DNA of 34,686 nucleotides from Bacteroidaceae bacterium (GCA_017407905.1 JAFQVS010000053.1:1-34686), one strand, 5' to 3'; shown: positions 25,973-34,581, counted from the first letter of the stretch. Notes: generated by a model from the letters alone, not told the origin. Program-made: numbers and translations.

Positions 25973-27895
25973 ATGAATAAGATTTTCAAACATAAAATTT
26001 TTACAGGAATAGCTTTGGCAGGAGCACTCTTCCTTAGTTCAGCTTGTACTGACGAGTGGGACGATCACTACAGTGATCAGGGTGTAAACTCGAACCAAAC
26101 TCTTCTTGACGTAATTAAGGCCGACAGTGAGCTGAGCGATTTTTATGCTGTTGTAGAGGCTTGCGGTGTTTCCGACTCGCTTCTTAACCAATCGCGCGTA
26201 TATACATTGTGGGCACCCGTAAACGGTACTTTCAACCGCGATTCTCTTATAAATAAGGCTCTTTATGGAGCACGCGACACTGTGCTTGTGCGCTTTGTCG
26301 AGGCTCATATTGCCAACTATCTGCACCCTGCAAATGGTGCAATAGAGGAGCCCGTACTGCTGCTCAACGACAAAGTGGTTGATTTTGTCGGCAACACAGG
26401 CGATTATAAATTCAACGATATTGCAATGGACGCCGCAGAATCGAATGTGCGTCTGCGCAACGGTATCTTGCACAAGATTGCCCGCCCCGTAGAGTATCTG
26501 CCCAATATTTGGGAGTATTTGGCTCTTGAGCCCGGTCTCGACTCTTTGTGCAAATATCTCTATTCGTTCAACCGTCGCGAGTTTAACGAGTATGGTAGTA
26601 TTCAGGGACCCACTGTCAACGGTGAGGTAACTTATATCGACTCGGCATTCATTAACTCGAATATGTGGTTCAGTAACTTTGCAACACAGACCCGTGCATC
26701 AGGCGGATTCGGAGATGTCTCGGACGAGGACTCTTCGTATGTATTCTTTGCTCTGACAAACGACGTATGGAACGAGTGGGTGCCTAAGGTTGACAGTTAC
26801 TATCGCTACTCAAGGCTCATTTCTACACTCGACACAATATACTTAGACTCGATGCGTCAGATGAATGCACGCAAGGCATTGTGTAACTACTTGGTATATA
26901 GCGAAAAGACACAGAAAGCAGCCCCTGCGGGTAAGATGATTCCTACATTCACCTATTTCCCCGGACAGTTCGAGGATAGCAAGTCGCTCTACAAGAGCCC
27001 CTCGGGAACAAACATTGTACGTCCCCTCTTCGACGAGGCCGACCTTATGCGCGGCGTAACAAAGACCGTCAAGCTCTCTAACGGTACACTGCACGTTAAG
27101 AATGAGTTTACATTCTCGCCCTATGACTTATGGTTAGATGCCATCAAGGTTGAGGGTGAGCACGAGACCACCGATTATCTTGTGAGCGACGTTGCATCAA
27201 TGGTTCCGCTCGTTCAGCAGATGGATACAATTATGCGTCGTGCACAGGTGCTTCAGTACAGCGAGCAGGATAGTGCATACGTTTACGTTGATTCAATATT
27301 TGCAAAATATGCACTTTCTAAGGGTGCGACAATGGCTAAGGGCGGTTATCTCGAAGCAATGCCCGTTCAGGCAGCTTCGCGTCCCAAGATGACAGTTAAG
27401 CTCCCCGGAACACTCTCGACCGGAAAATACCGCGTCGGTGTTGTAATTGTGCCTCCCTATGCAACCAATCCTTACATTGCCGAGTCGCAGCTAAAGCCCA
27501 GCAAGATTCGTGCTCAGCTCTATGCGCGTGCAGGTGCGAATGGTACAAAACAGCTTATCTATGATACAAGTGCCAAGAAAACTTGGTCGGGATTGCAGAA
27601 CGACCCCACACGTTTGGATACACTCTATCTGTACGATGTAGAGCTTGATGCACAGAACGGCCACGACCCCTCGTTGCGTGTTCCCGTCGCATTTACCTTC
27701 GACTATTGCGAGGCAGGCCTTACAACAGCTCGCGACATTCAGGCCGAGTTAGTACTTACTTGCGACTTGCAGAAGAGAAACGACGATGTGAATTTCGAGC
27801 GTACACTGCGTATCGACTGTGTATTCCTTGAGCCCATCTACGAGGAGGATAATGCCGACACCGAAACTGACACCGAAACAGAGGCCGGTGAATAA
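25973..27895 (+). CDS. Fasciclin-like (FAS1) lipoprotein, cassette 2
   Basis: Surface lipoprotein of 640 residues. The lipobox is LSSAC (Cys25), followed by the acidic TDEWDDHYSD. The first FAS1 module is about 40-172: TLLDVIKADSELSDFYAVVE, RVYTLWAPVNGTFNRDSLI and VRFVEAHIANYLHPANG correspond to the FAS1 start, H1 and H2 regions, ending NGILHKIARPVEYLP. A second, more degenerate FAS1-like module follows (about 175-330, LAEPGLDSL-like start to YSEKTQKAAPAGKMIP). The last 300 residues form a beta-rich region of unknown type. The C-terminus is extremely acidic (EEDNADTETDTETEAGE). It is the lead gene of the second FAS1-SusC-SusD set, 69 bases after SusD1 and 30 before SusC2. Confidence 0.78.
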   Translation: MNKIFKHKIFTGIALAGALFLSSACTDEWDDHYSDQGVNSNQTLLDVIKADSELSDFYAVVEACGVSDSLLNQSRVYTLWAPVNGTFNRDSLINKALYGARDTVLVRFVEAHIANYLHPANGAIEEPVLLLNDKVVDFVGNTGDYKFNDIAMDAAESNVRLRNGILHKIARPVEYLPNIWEYLALEPGLDSLCKYLYSFNRREFNEYGSIQGPTVNGEVTYIDSAFINSNMWFSNFATQTRASGGFGDVSDEDSSYVFFALTNDVWNEWVPKVDSYYRYSRLISTLDTIYLDSMRQMNARKALCNYLVYSEKTQKAAPAGKMIPTFTYFPGQFEDSKSLYKSPSGTNIVRPLFDEADLMRGVTKTVKLSNGTLHVKNEFTFSPYDLWLDAIKVEGEHETTDYLVSDVASMVPLVQQMDTIMRRAQVLQYSEQDSAYVYVDSIFAKYALSKGATMAKGGYLEAMPVQAASRPKMTVKLPGTLSTGKYRVGVVIVPPYATNPYIAESQLKPSKIRAQLYARAGANGTKQLIYDTSAKKTWSGLQNDPTRLDTLYLYDVELDAQNGHDPSLRVPVAFTFDYCEAGLTTARDIQAELVLTCDLQKRNDDVNFERTLRIDCVFLEPIYEEDNADTETDTETEAGE

Positions 27896-27925
27896 TGATT
27901 GTTAGACGAAAAAATAAAAATAACT

Positions 27926-30900
27926 ATGTATATGCGACAAATTATGCGATCAATGGTGGCACTAATGGTATTAGTGGCACCGGCCATCCCCGCTTCGGCT
28001 ACGATTGCAGGGGGCTTTGAAGCCGGCGACTCTGTAAAAGCCGAGCAGACAGCTACTGTCAATGCACGCACTATTACAGGTACCGTTTACGACGCCGCAA
28101 CGAATACACCGCTCCCCGGTGTTCGTGTGCAAGGAACCGGTCACGCGAGAGTAACCACAATGACCGACGCTGAGGGTAAGTACAAACTTAGTGTACCTTC
28201 GTATGTAACACTGCTCAGCTTCTCTACACCCGAGTTTCTTATGGTACAGCGTCCCGTACTTAAGGACGATGTTATCAACGTACGTCTTTACAGCGATAAA
28301 TTCGCAGGAGACTACAACGACGACATTAAGATAACTGCCGGTGATGATTTTACAACCTCAATAACCCCCGCCCTTACCATCGAGACCGATATTCAGGGTA
28401 AATTGGGTGCGCAGGTTCGTACAATCAGCCGTTCGGGTACTCCCGGTATTGGTGCATTTATGCTTATTCGCGGTATAAACACACTGAATGCCAACACACA
28501 GCCTTTGGTAATCCTCGACGGTGTAATCCTTAACCTTCAAGAGGATTACGGTTCGCTGCATATGGGATTCCTCAACAATGTACTCTCGGCAATTGACGTA
28601 AACGATATTGACAATGTCGAGGTTCTGAGCAACGGTACAGCCATTTATGGTGCTCGCGCTGCCAACGGTGTCATCAAGATTACCACAAAGCGTGGTAAGA
28701 GTATGGCTACCCGAATCACAGCCAACATCTATGCAAATGTTGCTCTTACTCCCAAGCTCACCGATATGATGAAGGCCGAGCAGTATCGTACATACGCCAA
28801 TGAGATTATTGGTACAATGTCAACATTAAAGACCAATTTCGAATTCCTCAACAGCGACCCCAACTACTACTACTACAATATGTATCACAACGAGACAGAT
28901 TGGGCAGACGAGGTTTATCGCGAGGCATTCACACAGAACTACAAGATTAACGTAGAGGGTGGTGATGACATTGCTATGTACAACTTCTCACTCGGTTACA
29001 CTATGGGCGAGAGTACAATCGACAAGAATACTTTCGACCGTCTGAACATCCGCTTTAACTCGGACATCAGCCTTGCCAAGAATCTTACCACACGCTTCGA
29101 TATTGCTTACTCGCGCGTAGCTCGTGAGCTCCTTGACGATGGTATTATGGAGGGCGCAGGCGTCGATTATCCTTACTCATCGCCCGGATTTGTGGCAATG
29201 GTTAAGGCGCCTTTCCTCAGCCCCTATAAATTCTATCGCACGGGTGGCTTGACATCAACATACGACGAGGCCGACACTTTTGCTTGGGGCATCGACAATA
29301 ATGTTGACTATGGCAAGGATAATAACTCGCTCTACAACCCCCTTACAATCATCCACACAGGTTCGGGCGAGAATAAGAACGACCAAGAATATACTCTCTT
29401 TACTCTTACTGTTGCTCCCGAGCTAAAATTGGGCGACTTTAAGATTTCTGAGACATTCAACTACACACTGCATCGTATGAACGAGAAGTATTATCTTCCC
29501 TACGCAATTGATGCAAGCAAGACAATGTATCACTTCTATGCCAAGGGTCTTGGCCGAATTGGTAACTTTATCTCATCTTCGTTTGGTAAAGAGACAAACA
29601 TTTCGAGCGATACACGCGTCAGCTGGTCTAAGATTTTGGGTGCGCACAGCATAGACGTTTTCGGTGGATTCCGCTACACACGTTTCGCGTTCGACTCGAA
29701 TTTCCTCTCTTGTGCCAACTCGGGTAACGACAAGGCCACCAGCATCAGTCAGAATTACGATTATCTGAAGGATGACGGCGACGACAATGTGTGGACTAAC
29801 CTTGCTTGGTATCTGAATGCCGATTACAGCTACAAGACACGTTATTTCTTGCAGGCTGCGCTTGCTCTTGAGACATCGTCGCGTTTCGGTAAAGAGGCCG
29901 ACGGATTGTCAATGGGCGGTGTTCAGTGGGGTGTGTTCCCCTCGGTGCAGGCAGCTTGGTTGCTGACATCTGAGCCGTGGTTCAATGTCCGTGGCATCAA
30001 CTCTTTGAAACTGCGTGCCGGCTACGACATAACAGGTAACGACGCTATCGACTTCTATGCTTGCCGCAGCTTTATGCAGGCTGTTAAATTCCAAAATACT
30101 CTTATGGGTGTTCAGCTTGGCAACGTCGAGAATGAGAGCGTTAAATGGGAGACAACATCGCGCTTCAATGTAGGTGTTGATGGTATGTTCTTCGACAACC
30201 GTTTGGGCGTATCGTTCGATTGGTATATGGCTAAGACAAGCGACCTTCTCGTTCCCAAGAAGTATGAGTATGTAACAGGTATGGATACTTATTGGAGCAA
30301 CGGTGGCGAGCTCGAGAATATGGGATTCGAGGCATCGGTAAATGCCAAGCTCATCAACACACGTAATTTCCAATGGGAGCTGGGTGTAACAGCCGGACAC
30401 TACACCAACGAGGTATCGGCCCTTGACGAGCCCATCAAGCCCACAAACGTCTATGGCGCCGAGGTGCTTACACAGGTTGGCGAGGCTATTGGTACATTCT
30501 ATGGCTACAAGACCGACGGTGTCATTGCATCGGCTGCCGAGGCCGAGGAGCTTGGTCTCTATCAGGTTGACGCAACAGGTACAAGAACAAACTTCGAGGC
30601 CGGTGATATAAAATTTGTTGACCTCAACAACGATAAGTGCATCGACGAGAAGGATAAGACCATCATCGGTAATCCCAACCCCGACCTCTTTGGTAACATC
30701 TTCACACGTTTCACATACAAGGATTGGACACTGAACGTGGCAATGAATTACTCTTTGGGTAACGATGTTTACAACTACTATCGTTCGCAGCTCGAGGGTG
30801 GACAGAATTTCTTCAACCAATCTACAGCAATGTTGAACCGTTGGACTGTTGACGGACAATCGACCGATATGCCTCGTGCCGTATATGGCGACCCGAAGGG

Positions 30901-31168
30901 CAATGCCCGCTTCTCGGACCGTTGGATTGAGGATGGCTCGTATCTGCGTCTGAAGACTGTACAGCTCTCGTACAATGTACCCGTAAACTACAATTGGTTG
31001 CAAGGTATCACAGTATGGTGCGCTGCCGAGAATCTGCTAACATTTACCAAGTATTTGGGTAACGACCCCGAATTCTCGGTTAACAATAATGTACTTTACC
31101 AAGGTGTTGATGCAGGTCTGCTTCCCCAGAGCCGCAGCTTCCACTTGGGTGTTAAGGTTAATCTCTAA
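27926..31168 (+). CDS. SusC/RagA-type TonB-linked outer-membrane transporter, cassette 2
   Basis: 1080 residues from the ATG at 27926. A TTG nine codons upstream would add MLDEKIKIT before the signal peptide and is less likely. The signal peptide ends PAIPASA. The regulatory-like beta-sandwich is at about 48-122 (ARTITGTVYDAATNTPLPGV). The plug contains VLSNGTAIYGARAANGV (233-249), and the barrel ends SFHLGVKVNL. The place of the TonB box is taken by DDIKITAG (132-139), a weak match to the usual EEVVVTG type. It is clearly diverged from SusC1, so the two importers likely bind different ligands or parts of one ligand. It partners the SusD2 78 bases downstream. Confidence 0.95.
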   Translation: MYMRQIMRSMVALMVLVAPAIPASATIAGGFEAGDSVKAEQTATVNARTITGTVYDAATNTPLPGVRVQGTGHARVTTMTDAEGKYKLSVPSYVTLLSFSTPEFLMVQRPVLKDDVINVRLYSDKFAGDYNDDIKITAGDDFTTSITPALTIETDIQGKLGAQVRTISRSGTPGIGAFMLIRGINTLNANTQPLVILDGVILNLQEDYGSLHMGFLNNVLSAIDVNDIDNVEVLSNGTAIYGARAANGVIKITTKRGKSMATRITANIYANVALTPKLTDMMKAEQYRTYANEIIGTMSTLKTNFEFLNSDPNYYYYNMYHNETDWADEVYREAFTQNYKINVEGGDDIAMYNFSLGYTMGESTIDKNTFDRLNIRFNSDISLAKNLTTRFDIAYSRVARELLDDGIMEGAGVDYPYSSPGFVAMVKAPFLSPYKFYRTGGLTSTYDEADTFAWGIDNNVDYGKDNNSLYNPLTIIHTGSGENKNDQEYTLFTLTVAPELKLGDFKISETFNYTLHRMNEKYYLPYAIDASKTMYHFYAKGLGRIGNFISSSFGKETNISSDTRVSWSKILGAHSIDVFGGFRYTRFAFDSNFLSCANSGNDKATSISQNYDYLKDDGDDNVWTNLAWYLNADYSYKTRYFLQAALALETSSRFGKEADGLSMGGVQWGVFPSVQAAWLLTSEPWFNVRGINSLKLRAGYDITGNDAIDFYACRSFMQAVKFQNTLMGVQLGNVENESVKWETTSRFNVGVDGMFFDNRLGVSFDWYMAKTSDLLVPKKYEYVTGMDTYWSNGGELENMGFEASVNAKLINTRNFQWELGVTAGHYTNEVSALDEPIKPTNVYGAEVLTQVGEAIGTFYGYKTDGVIASAAEAEELGLYQVDATGTRTNFEAGDIKFVDLNNDKCIDEKDKTIIGNPNPDLFGNIFTRFTYKDWTLNVAMNYSLGNDVYNYYRSQLEGGQNFFNQSTAMLNRWTVDGQSTDMPRAVYGDPKGNARFSDRWIEDGSYLRLKTVQLSYNVPVNYNWLQGITVWCAAENLLTFTKYLGNDPEFSVNNNVLYQGVDAGLLPQSRSFHLGVKVNL

Positions 31169-31189
31169 CGAACTTATCCCGAGCGCTTA

Positions 31190-31213
31190 GGGGGCAGGCC
31201 CTGTCCCGCCCCC
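31190..31213 (+). other. Intra-operon GC-rich hairpin between SusC2 and SusD2
   Basis: GGGGGC (31190-31195) pairs with GCCCCC (31208-31213), with two further G-C pairs inside. There is no T run. It sits between SusC2 and SusD2, a place where most susCD pairs are tightly spaced, and may set the ratio of the two proteins through mRNA processing. Confidence 0.5.
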
Positions 31214-31246
31214 GAGGCCGCAAAGGAGCATAAATACTTGAAAACA

Positions 31247-33343
31247 ATGAAAAAGAATATTATTTATACTTTGTGTCTTCTCTTGAGTGGAGCCCTGTTT
31301 ATGAGCTCTTGCGAAGATATGCTTGAGATTGACACCACCCGTGTTGACAACGAGTTCAACGACCTTACCCTTAACGACTCGGTTTACTCGGTGCTTGGTA
31401 TCATTAAGTCGGTGCAGAATATTGCCGACAGACACGTGCTTCTTGGTGAGCTCCGTGGCGACCTTGTAGTAACTAATCCCGGTAAGGCTGTGATGGATAT
31501 TCAGGGTATCTCAAACTTTGAGTTTGACCTGAACAACCCCTATCTTGCAGTTAAGGATTACTATTCGATAATCAACAACTGTAACGTCTTCCTTGCACGT
31601 GTAGATACAACAATAGAGCGCAGCAACCAAAAGCTGATGTTGCGCGAGTATGTGGCAGTAAAGAGCCTGCGCGCTTGGACATATTTGCAGCTTGCCATCA
31701 ACTATGGTAGCGTGCCTTATTTCACCGAGCCCGTCCTTACACACCACGCTGCAACCGACATTATGGCACAGCCTATGAAGTCGCGCGACGAGATTGTGTC
31801 GTTGCTCATCGAAGACCTTACTCCTTATGAGAACCCCCGTCTCTATCCTATGCCCGTTTGGGAAGGTATTAAAGTCGGTGGCCTTAATATGCACACAGCA
31901 AGCCTGTTTATGCCCATCCGTGCGCTTCTTGGCGAGCTTCACTTGTGGCGCGGTAACCCCGGCGACTATCGTTTGGCTGCAAACTATTTCTACAACTCTT
32001 TGATGGATACTCCCGTGTTTGGTAATTCGAGCACCTCATTCAAATTCTATGACACCAACACTTATGTAACTTATGGAGATGAAGATTTTGATAGATTATT
32101 CAATAACTATTCAGAGGTATTTCGCTCGTCTATTTTGACAAGCGGTGAGTACGGATTGTTTGGTGTACCTATGGAGTCATCTACCGCAGTTGGTGTAATG
32201 TCGGGCTTGGGCGAGATTTTTGCCCCTGAGCTTGTAGGTGCCGCACAGGTGAGCGCCGCTCCCGGTTATATAGCATTGAGCGACCGTCAGGTTTACACAT
32301 ATTACGATCTGTCTAAGCCCGCTGATGAGCCTAAATATATTTTTGATGGCGAGGTTTACAGAGGCGACCTTCGTCGTTATGCTGTAACAGGTTCGCAGCG
32401 CGACTACGAGAATGATACCTATTATGAGAATATCATTGGTAAGCACAATCGTGGTAGCTCGATGCTTATGAATGGTGTAAATACAATTTCGACTGCTGAT
32501 GTTACCGACCACGTAACATTCTATCGTGCCGAGATGTTGTACTTGCGCTTTGCCGAGGCTCTCTTGGGTATGGCCGCAGTAGAGGGTATTGACAATGCCG
32601 ACCTGCTTGCGTTTGTTACTCTTGGTGTAACAATCGACGACAAGAAGGCTGCTGCAAAGATTCTGCGTCCCTCTCTTGACAATCAGATTGCCGAGGGTGG
32701 TTTGAACGAGGCTTACGAGATACGTTACAACTACGTGCCCGCCGATACAACAGCAGTTGTTGACGCCGATGGTAACCCCGTGCTGAATGCAGCGGGTGGC
32801 GACTCTATCATCGTTACTCCCGCACACTACGCTTCAAAGGTAGAGTATGACTTCTCGGATATGGTAGGTGATGGTGATGCTGTTTCTGCTGATGGTAATA
32901 TGGGTTTCCATTCGCGTGGTTCGGGTAATACACCAAAGAACATCTACTACGCTCCCACTGCCGAGAATATTGCTGCTTACTTTGGTAGATTTACCGAGGA
33001 CACCGATTCGGCCGTAGTTGTAAGCGAGATTACTCGTGGTGATACAATCAGATACGCATCGGCTCTTTTGCTCGACGAGCTTGCTCTTGAATTCTGCTTC
33101 GAGGGTAACCGTTTCGGCGACCTTATCCGTTTTGCAAAATTTGCCGAAAAGTGCCGCCTTACCAATTGGCAGAATGTACTTGCCAAGCGTGTAGCAGGCC
33201 GTGCATATAACAATAAGAACAATTTGCACAGCAGCGACTACGAGTTTGACAACGGACTTTACAATATGCTTATGAATGAGCAGAATTGGTATCTCCCCCT
33301 TCCCGGAAGCGCTAAAATAGGTGCTCCCGAGGCCGAGGAATGA
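31247..33343 (+). CDS. SusD/RagB-type substrate-binding lipoprotein, cassette 2
   Basis: Lid/binding lipoprotein of the second importer, 698 residues, long for the family (about 500 to 600). The lipobox is FMSSC, followed by EDMLEIDTTR. Helical TPR-like parts include EYVAVKSLRAWTYLQLAINYG, and the C-terminal signature is LALEFCFEGNRFGDLIRF. Start chosen at ATG 31247. A TTG at 31238 in frame lies nine bases after an AAGGAG (31223-31228) and could be the true start, adding three residues. The extra length lies mainly in the middle and near PADTTAVVDADGNPVLNAAGG. It is the last gene of the operon; a perfect palindromic terminator follows. Confidence 0.94.
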   Translation: MKKNIIYTLCLLLSGALFMSSCEDMLEIDTTRVDNEFNDLTLNDSVYSVLGIIKSVQNIADRHVLLGELRGDLVVTNPGKAVMDIQGISNFEFDLNNPYLAVKDYYSIINNCNVFLARVDTTIERSNQKLMLREYVAVKSLRAWTYLQLAINYGSVPYFTEPVLTHHAATDIMAQPMKSRDEIVSLLIEDLTPYENPRLYPMPVWEGIKVGGLNMHTASLFMPIRALLGELHLWRGNPGDYRLAANYFYNSLMDTPVFGNSSTSFKFYDTNTYVTYGDEDFDRLFNNYSEVFRSSILTSGEYGLFGVPMESSTAVGVMSGLGEIFAPELVGAAQVSAAPGYIALSDRQVYTYYDLSKPADEPKYIFDGEVYRGDLRRYAVTGSQRDYENDTYYENIIGKHNRGSSMLMNGVNTISTADVTDHVTFYRAEMLYLRFAEALLGMAAVEGIDNADLLAFVTLGVTIDDKKAAAKILRPSLDNQIAEGGLNEAYEIRYNYVPADTTAVVDADGNPVLNAAGGDSIIVTPAHYASKVEYDFSDMVGDGDAVSADGNMGFHSRGSGNTPKNIYYAPTAENIAAYFGRFTEDTDSAVVVSEITRGDTIRYASALLLDELALEFCFEGNRFGDLIRFAKFAEKCRLTNWQNVLAKRVAGRAYNNKNNLHSSDYEFDNGLYNMLMNEQNWYLPLPGSAKIGAPEAEE

Positions 33344-33360
33344 TAATAGTAACATATAAC

Positions 33361-33398
33361 ACAAAAAGAGCACCCCAATATTGGGGTGCTCTTTTTGT
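33361..33398. terminator. Perfect 38-base palindromic terminator after the FAS1/SusCD operon
   Basis: A perfect 38-base palindrome with 19-base arms; the core is GAGCACCCC/GGGGTGCTC flanked by A and T runs. It lies 17 bases past the SusD2 stop. It can act in both directions because each strand ends the stem in a T run. Confidence 0.9.
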
Positions 33399-33440
33399 AT
33401 AAATTAACATAATATTGTTAAGGTTTTTGTTGTTTTATAT

Positions 33441-33448
33441 TACATTTG
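33441..33448 (+). promoter_or_regulatory. Putative -7 promoter box for the sirtuin gene
   Basis: TACATTTG matches TAnnTTTG, 22 bases before the ATG. This would give a leader of roughly 15 bases. No well-spaced TTTG box lies upstream, so the call rests on one element and on its place after a terminator. Confidence 0.45.
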
Positions 33449-33470
33449 CAAATGAGAAACTGCCGGAGCT

Positions 33471-34166
33471 ATGAAGAAGATTGCAATACTGACAGGTGCA
33501 GGAATGAGCGTCGAGAGCGGCCTGAGCACGTTCCGTGGCGGAAACGGAATGTGGGACGAGTATCCCGTCGAGCAGGTGGCCACGATTGAGGGTTACATTG
33601 CCAACCCCTCCCTTGTGCTCGAATTTTACAACAAGCGTAGGCGCGAGCTTCTGACAAAAGAGCCCAATATGGGGCACAAGCTCATTGCAGACCTTCAGAG
33701 TGAGCACCGCGTTACGGTAATTACACAGAATGTTGATGACCTGCACGAACGGGCCGGCTCACGGGATGTCATTCATCTGCACGGCGAGCTTATGAAAGCC
33801 TGCTCGACACGGGCGCCACACGACCCCGGGCAGATTGTCGCACTGACGGCCGATGCACCCGATATTGAGCTTGGCGACAAGGCGGCCGACGGCTCGCAGC
33901 TGCGTCCTTTCATCGTGTGGTTCGGCGAGGCGGTGCCCCGCATCGAGGATGCCATCAGGGCGCTTGGTGATATTGATGTTTTTATCATCGTGGGTACCTC
34001 GCTTAATGTATATCCGGCTGCCGGGCTGCTGAATTATGTCCCGTCGGGCGTGCCTGTTTTTCTTGTTGACCCCAACGACGTTGATGTGCGTGGCGTGCGC
34101 CGCGTTACGGCCATTAAAAAAGGTGCGTCCGAGGGCTTAAAGGAGATTGTGGAAAAGTATTTGTAA
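33471..34166 (+). CDS. cobB: NAD-dependent protein deacylase (sirtuin) without zinc-binding cysteines
   Basis: Sirtuin, 231 residues, cytoplasmic. It removes acyl groups from lysines using NAD. NAD-binding motifs: GAGMSVESGLSTFRG (9-23), TQNVDDLHERAG (85-96) and GTSLNVYPAAGL (175-186). The catalytic His104 lies in IHLHGE. Tyr53 and Arg56 (FYNKR) match the Y-x-x-R pair that lets class III sirtuins such as SIRT5 and E. coli CobB bind succinyl- or malonyl-lysine. The structural zinc site is gone: the whole protein has one cysteine (Cys111), where the family usually has four in two CxxC pairs. It is preceded by a weak GGAG. The gene symbol follows the family name only. Confidence 0.92.
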   Translation: MKKIAILTGAGMSVESGLSTFRGGNGMWDEYPVEQVATIEGYIANPSLVLEFYNKRRRELLTKEPNMGHKLIADLQSEHRVTVITQNVDDLHERAGSRDVIHLHGELMKACSTRAPHDPGQIVALTADAPDIELGDKAADGSQLRPFIVWFGEAVPRIEDAIRALGDIDVFIIVGTSLNVYPAAGLLNYVPSGVPVFLVDPNDVDVRGVRRVTAIKKGASEGLKEIVEKYL

Positions 34167-34230
34167 ACGGCTTTTGAAGAACAATTATAGAGATTATTTG
34201 TTATAATAATAATGTAAATTTAAAAAAAGA

Positions 34231-34401
34231 ATGAGTATGAAAAAATATGTATGTACAGTGTGCCAATGGGTTTACGACCCCGAGATTGGCGACCCCGAGG
34301 GCGGTATCGAGCCCGGAACAGCGTTTGAGAATATTCCCGATGATTGGGTGTGTCCTTTGTGTGGTGTAACAAAAGAGGATTTTGAACCCGTCGAGGAGTA
34401 A
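34231..34401 (+). CDS. Rubredoxin
   Basis: Small iron protein of 56 residues that carries single electrons in anaerobes, often to peroxide- or oxygen-reducing enzymes. Four cysteines bind one iron: Cys8 and Cys11 ([12 protein letters not shown]) and Cys41 and Cys44 ([15 protein letters not shown]). The linker [20 protein letters not shown] is classical. The start is ATG 34231 (MSMKKYVC); ATG 34237, two codons later, is equally possible. It is 64 bases after the sirtuin gene with no clear promoter between, so they may be cotranscribed. No partner oxidoreductase is in the window. Confidence 0.95.
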   Translation: MSMKKYVCTVCQWVYDPEIGDPEGGIEPGTAFENIPDDWVCPLCGVTKEDFEPVEE

Positions 34402-34403
34402 TC

Positions 34404-34441
34404 ATAAAAAAGAACCGACTTTAAAGTCGGTTCTTTTTTAT
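34404..34441. terminator. Perfect 38-base palindromic terminator after rubredoxin
   Basis: A perfect palindrome centred at 34422/34423, core GAACCGACTTT/AAAGTCGGTTC, with A and T runs on both sides. It starts two bases past the rubredoxin stop. Same length and design as the one at 33361-33398 but with an unrelated core sequence. Confidence 0.9.
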
Positions 34442-34457
34442 AAAATGTAAATAAACC

Positions 34458-34506
34458 GCTCCTCTTTTTGTAATAAAGAGGAGCTCCCCAACGGGGTGAG
34501 GAGTTA
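34458..34506 (+). repeat. Hairpin repeat unit, subtype B (copy B4)
   Basis: Subtype B in the orientation opposite to the left array: GCTCC...GGAGC hairpin, linker stem CCCC-AAC-GGGG, then TGAGGAG and TTAAAA. It is the inner end of the right arm that mirrors 223-441. Confidence 0.85.
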
Positions 34507-34531
34507 AAATATCCACAAACACAAAAACACC

Positions 34532-34581
34532 GCTCCTCTTTTTTGTAATAAAGAGGAGCTCCCCAGCGGGGTGAGGAGTTA
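34532..34581 (+). repeat. Hairpin repeat unit, subtype B (copy B5)
   Basis: Tandem neighbour of B4, 74 bases apart, almost the same as the 73-base period of B2 and B3. The linker stem is CCCC-AGC-GGGG. The spacer to A3 (34582-34609) is the reverse complement of the A2-B2 spacer over most of its length. Confidence 0.85.

Noticed and set aside
27899-27925. TTG start giving nine more residues on SusC2
   Set aside because: It would place a charged stretch ahead of the signal peptide; the ATG at 27926 starts the signal directly.
29909-31003. A 364-codon minus-strand frame
   Set aside because: Antisense to the SusC2 barrel, whose sense frame carries full family signatures.
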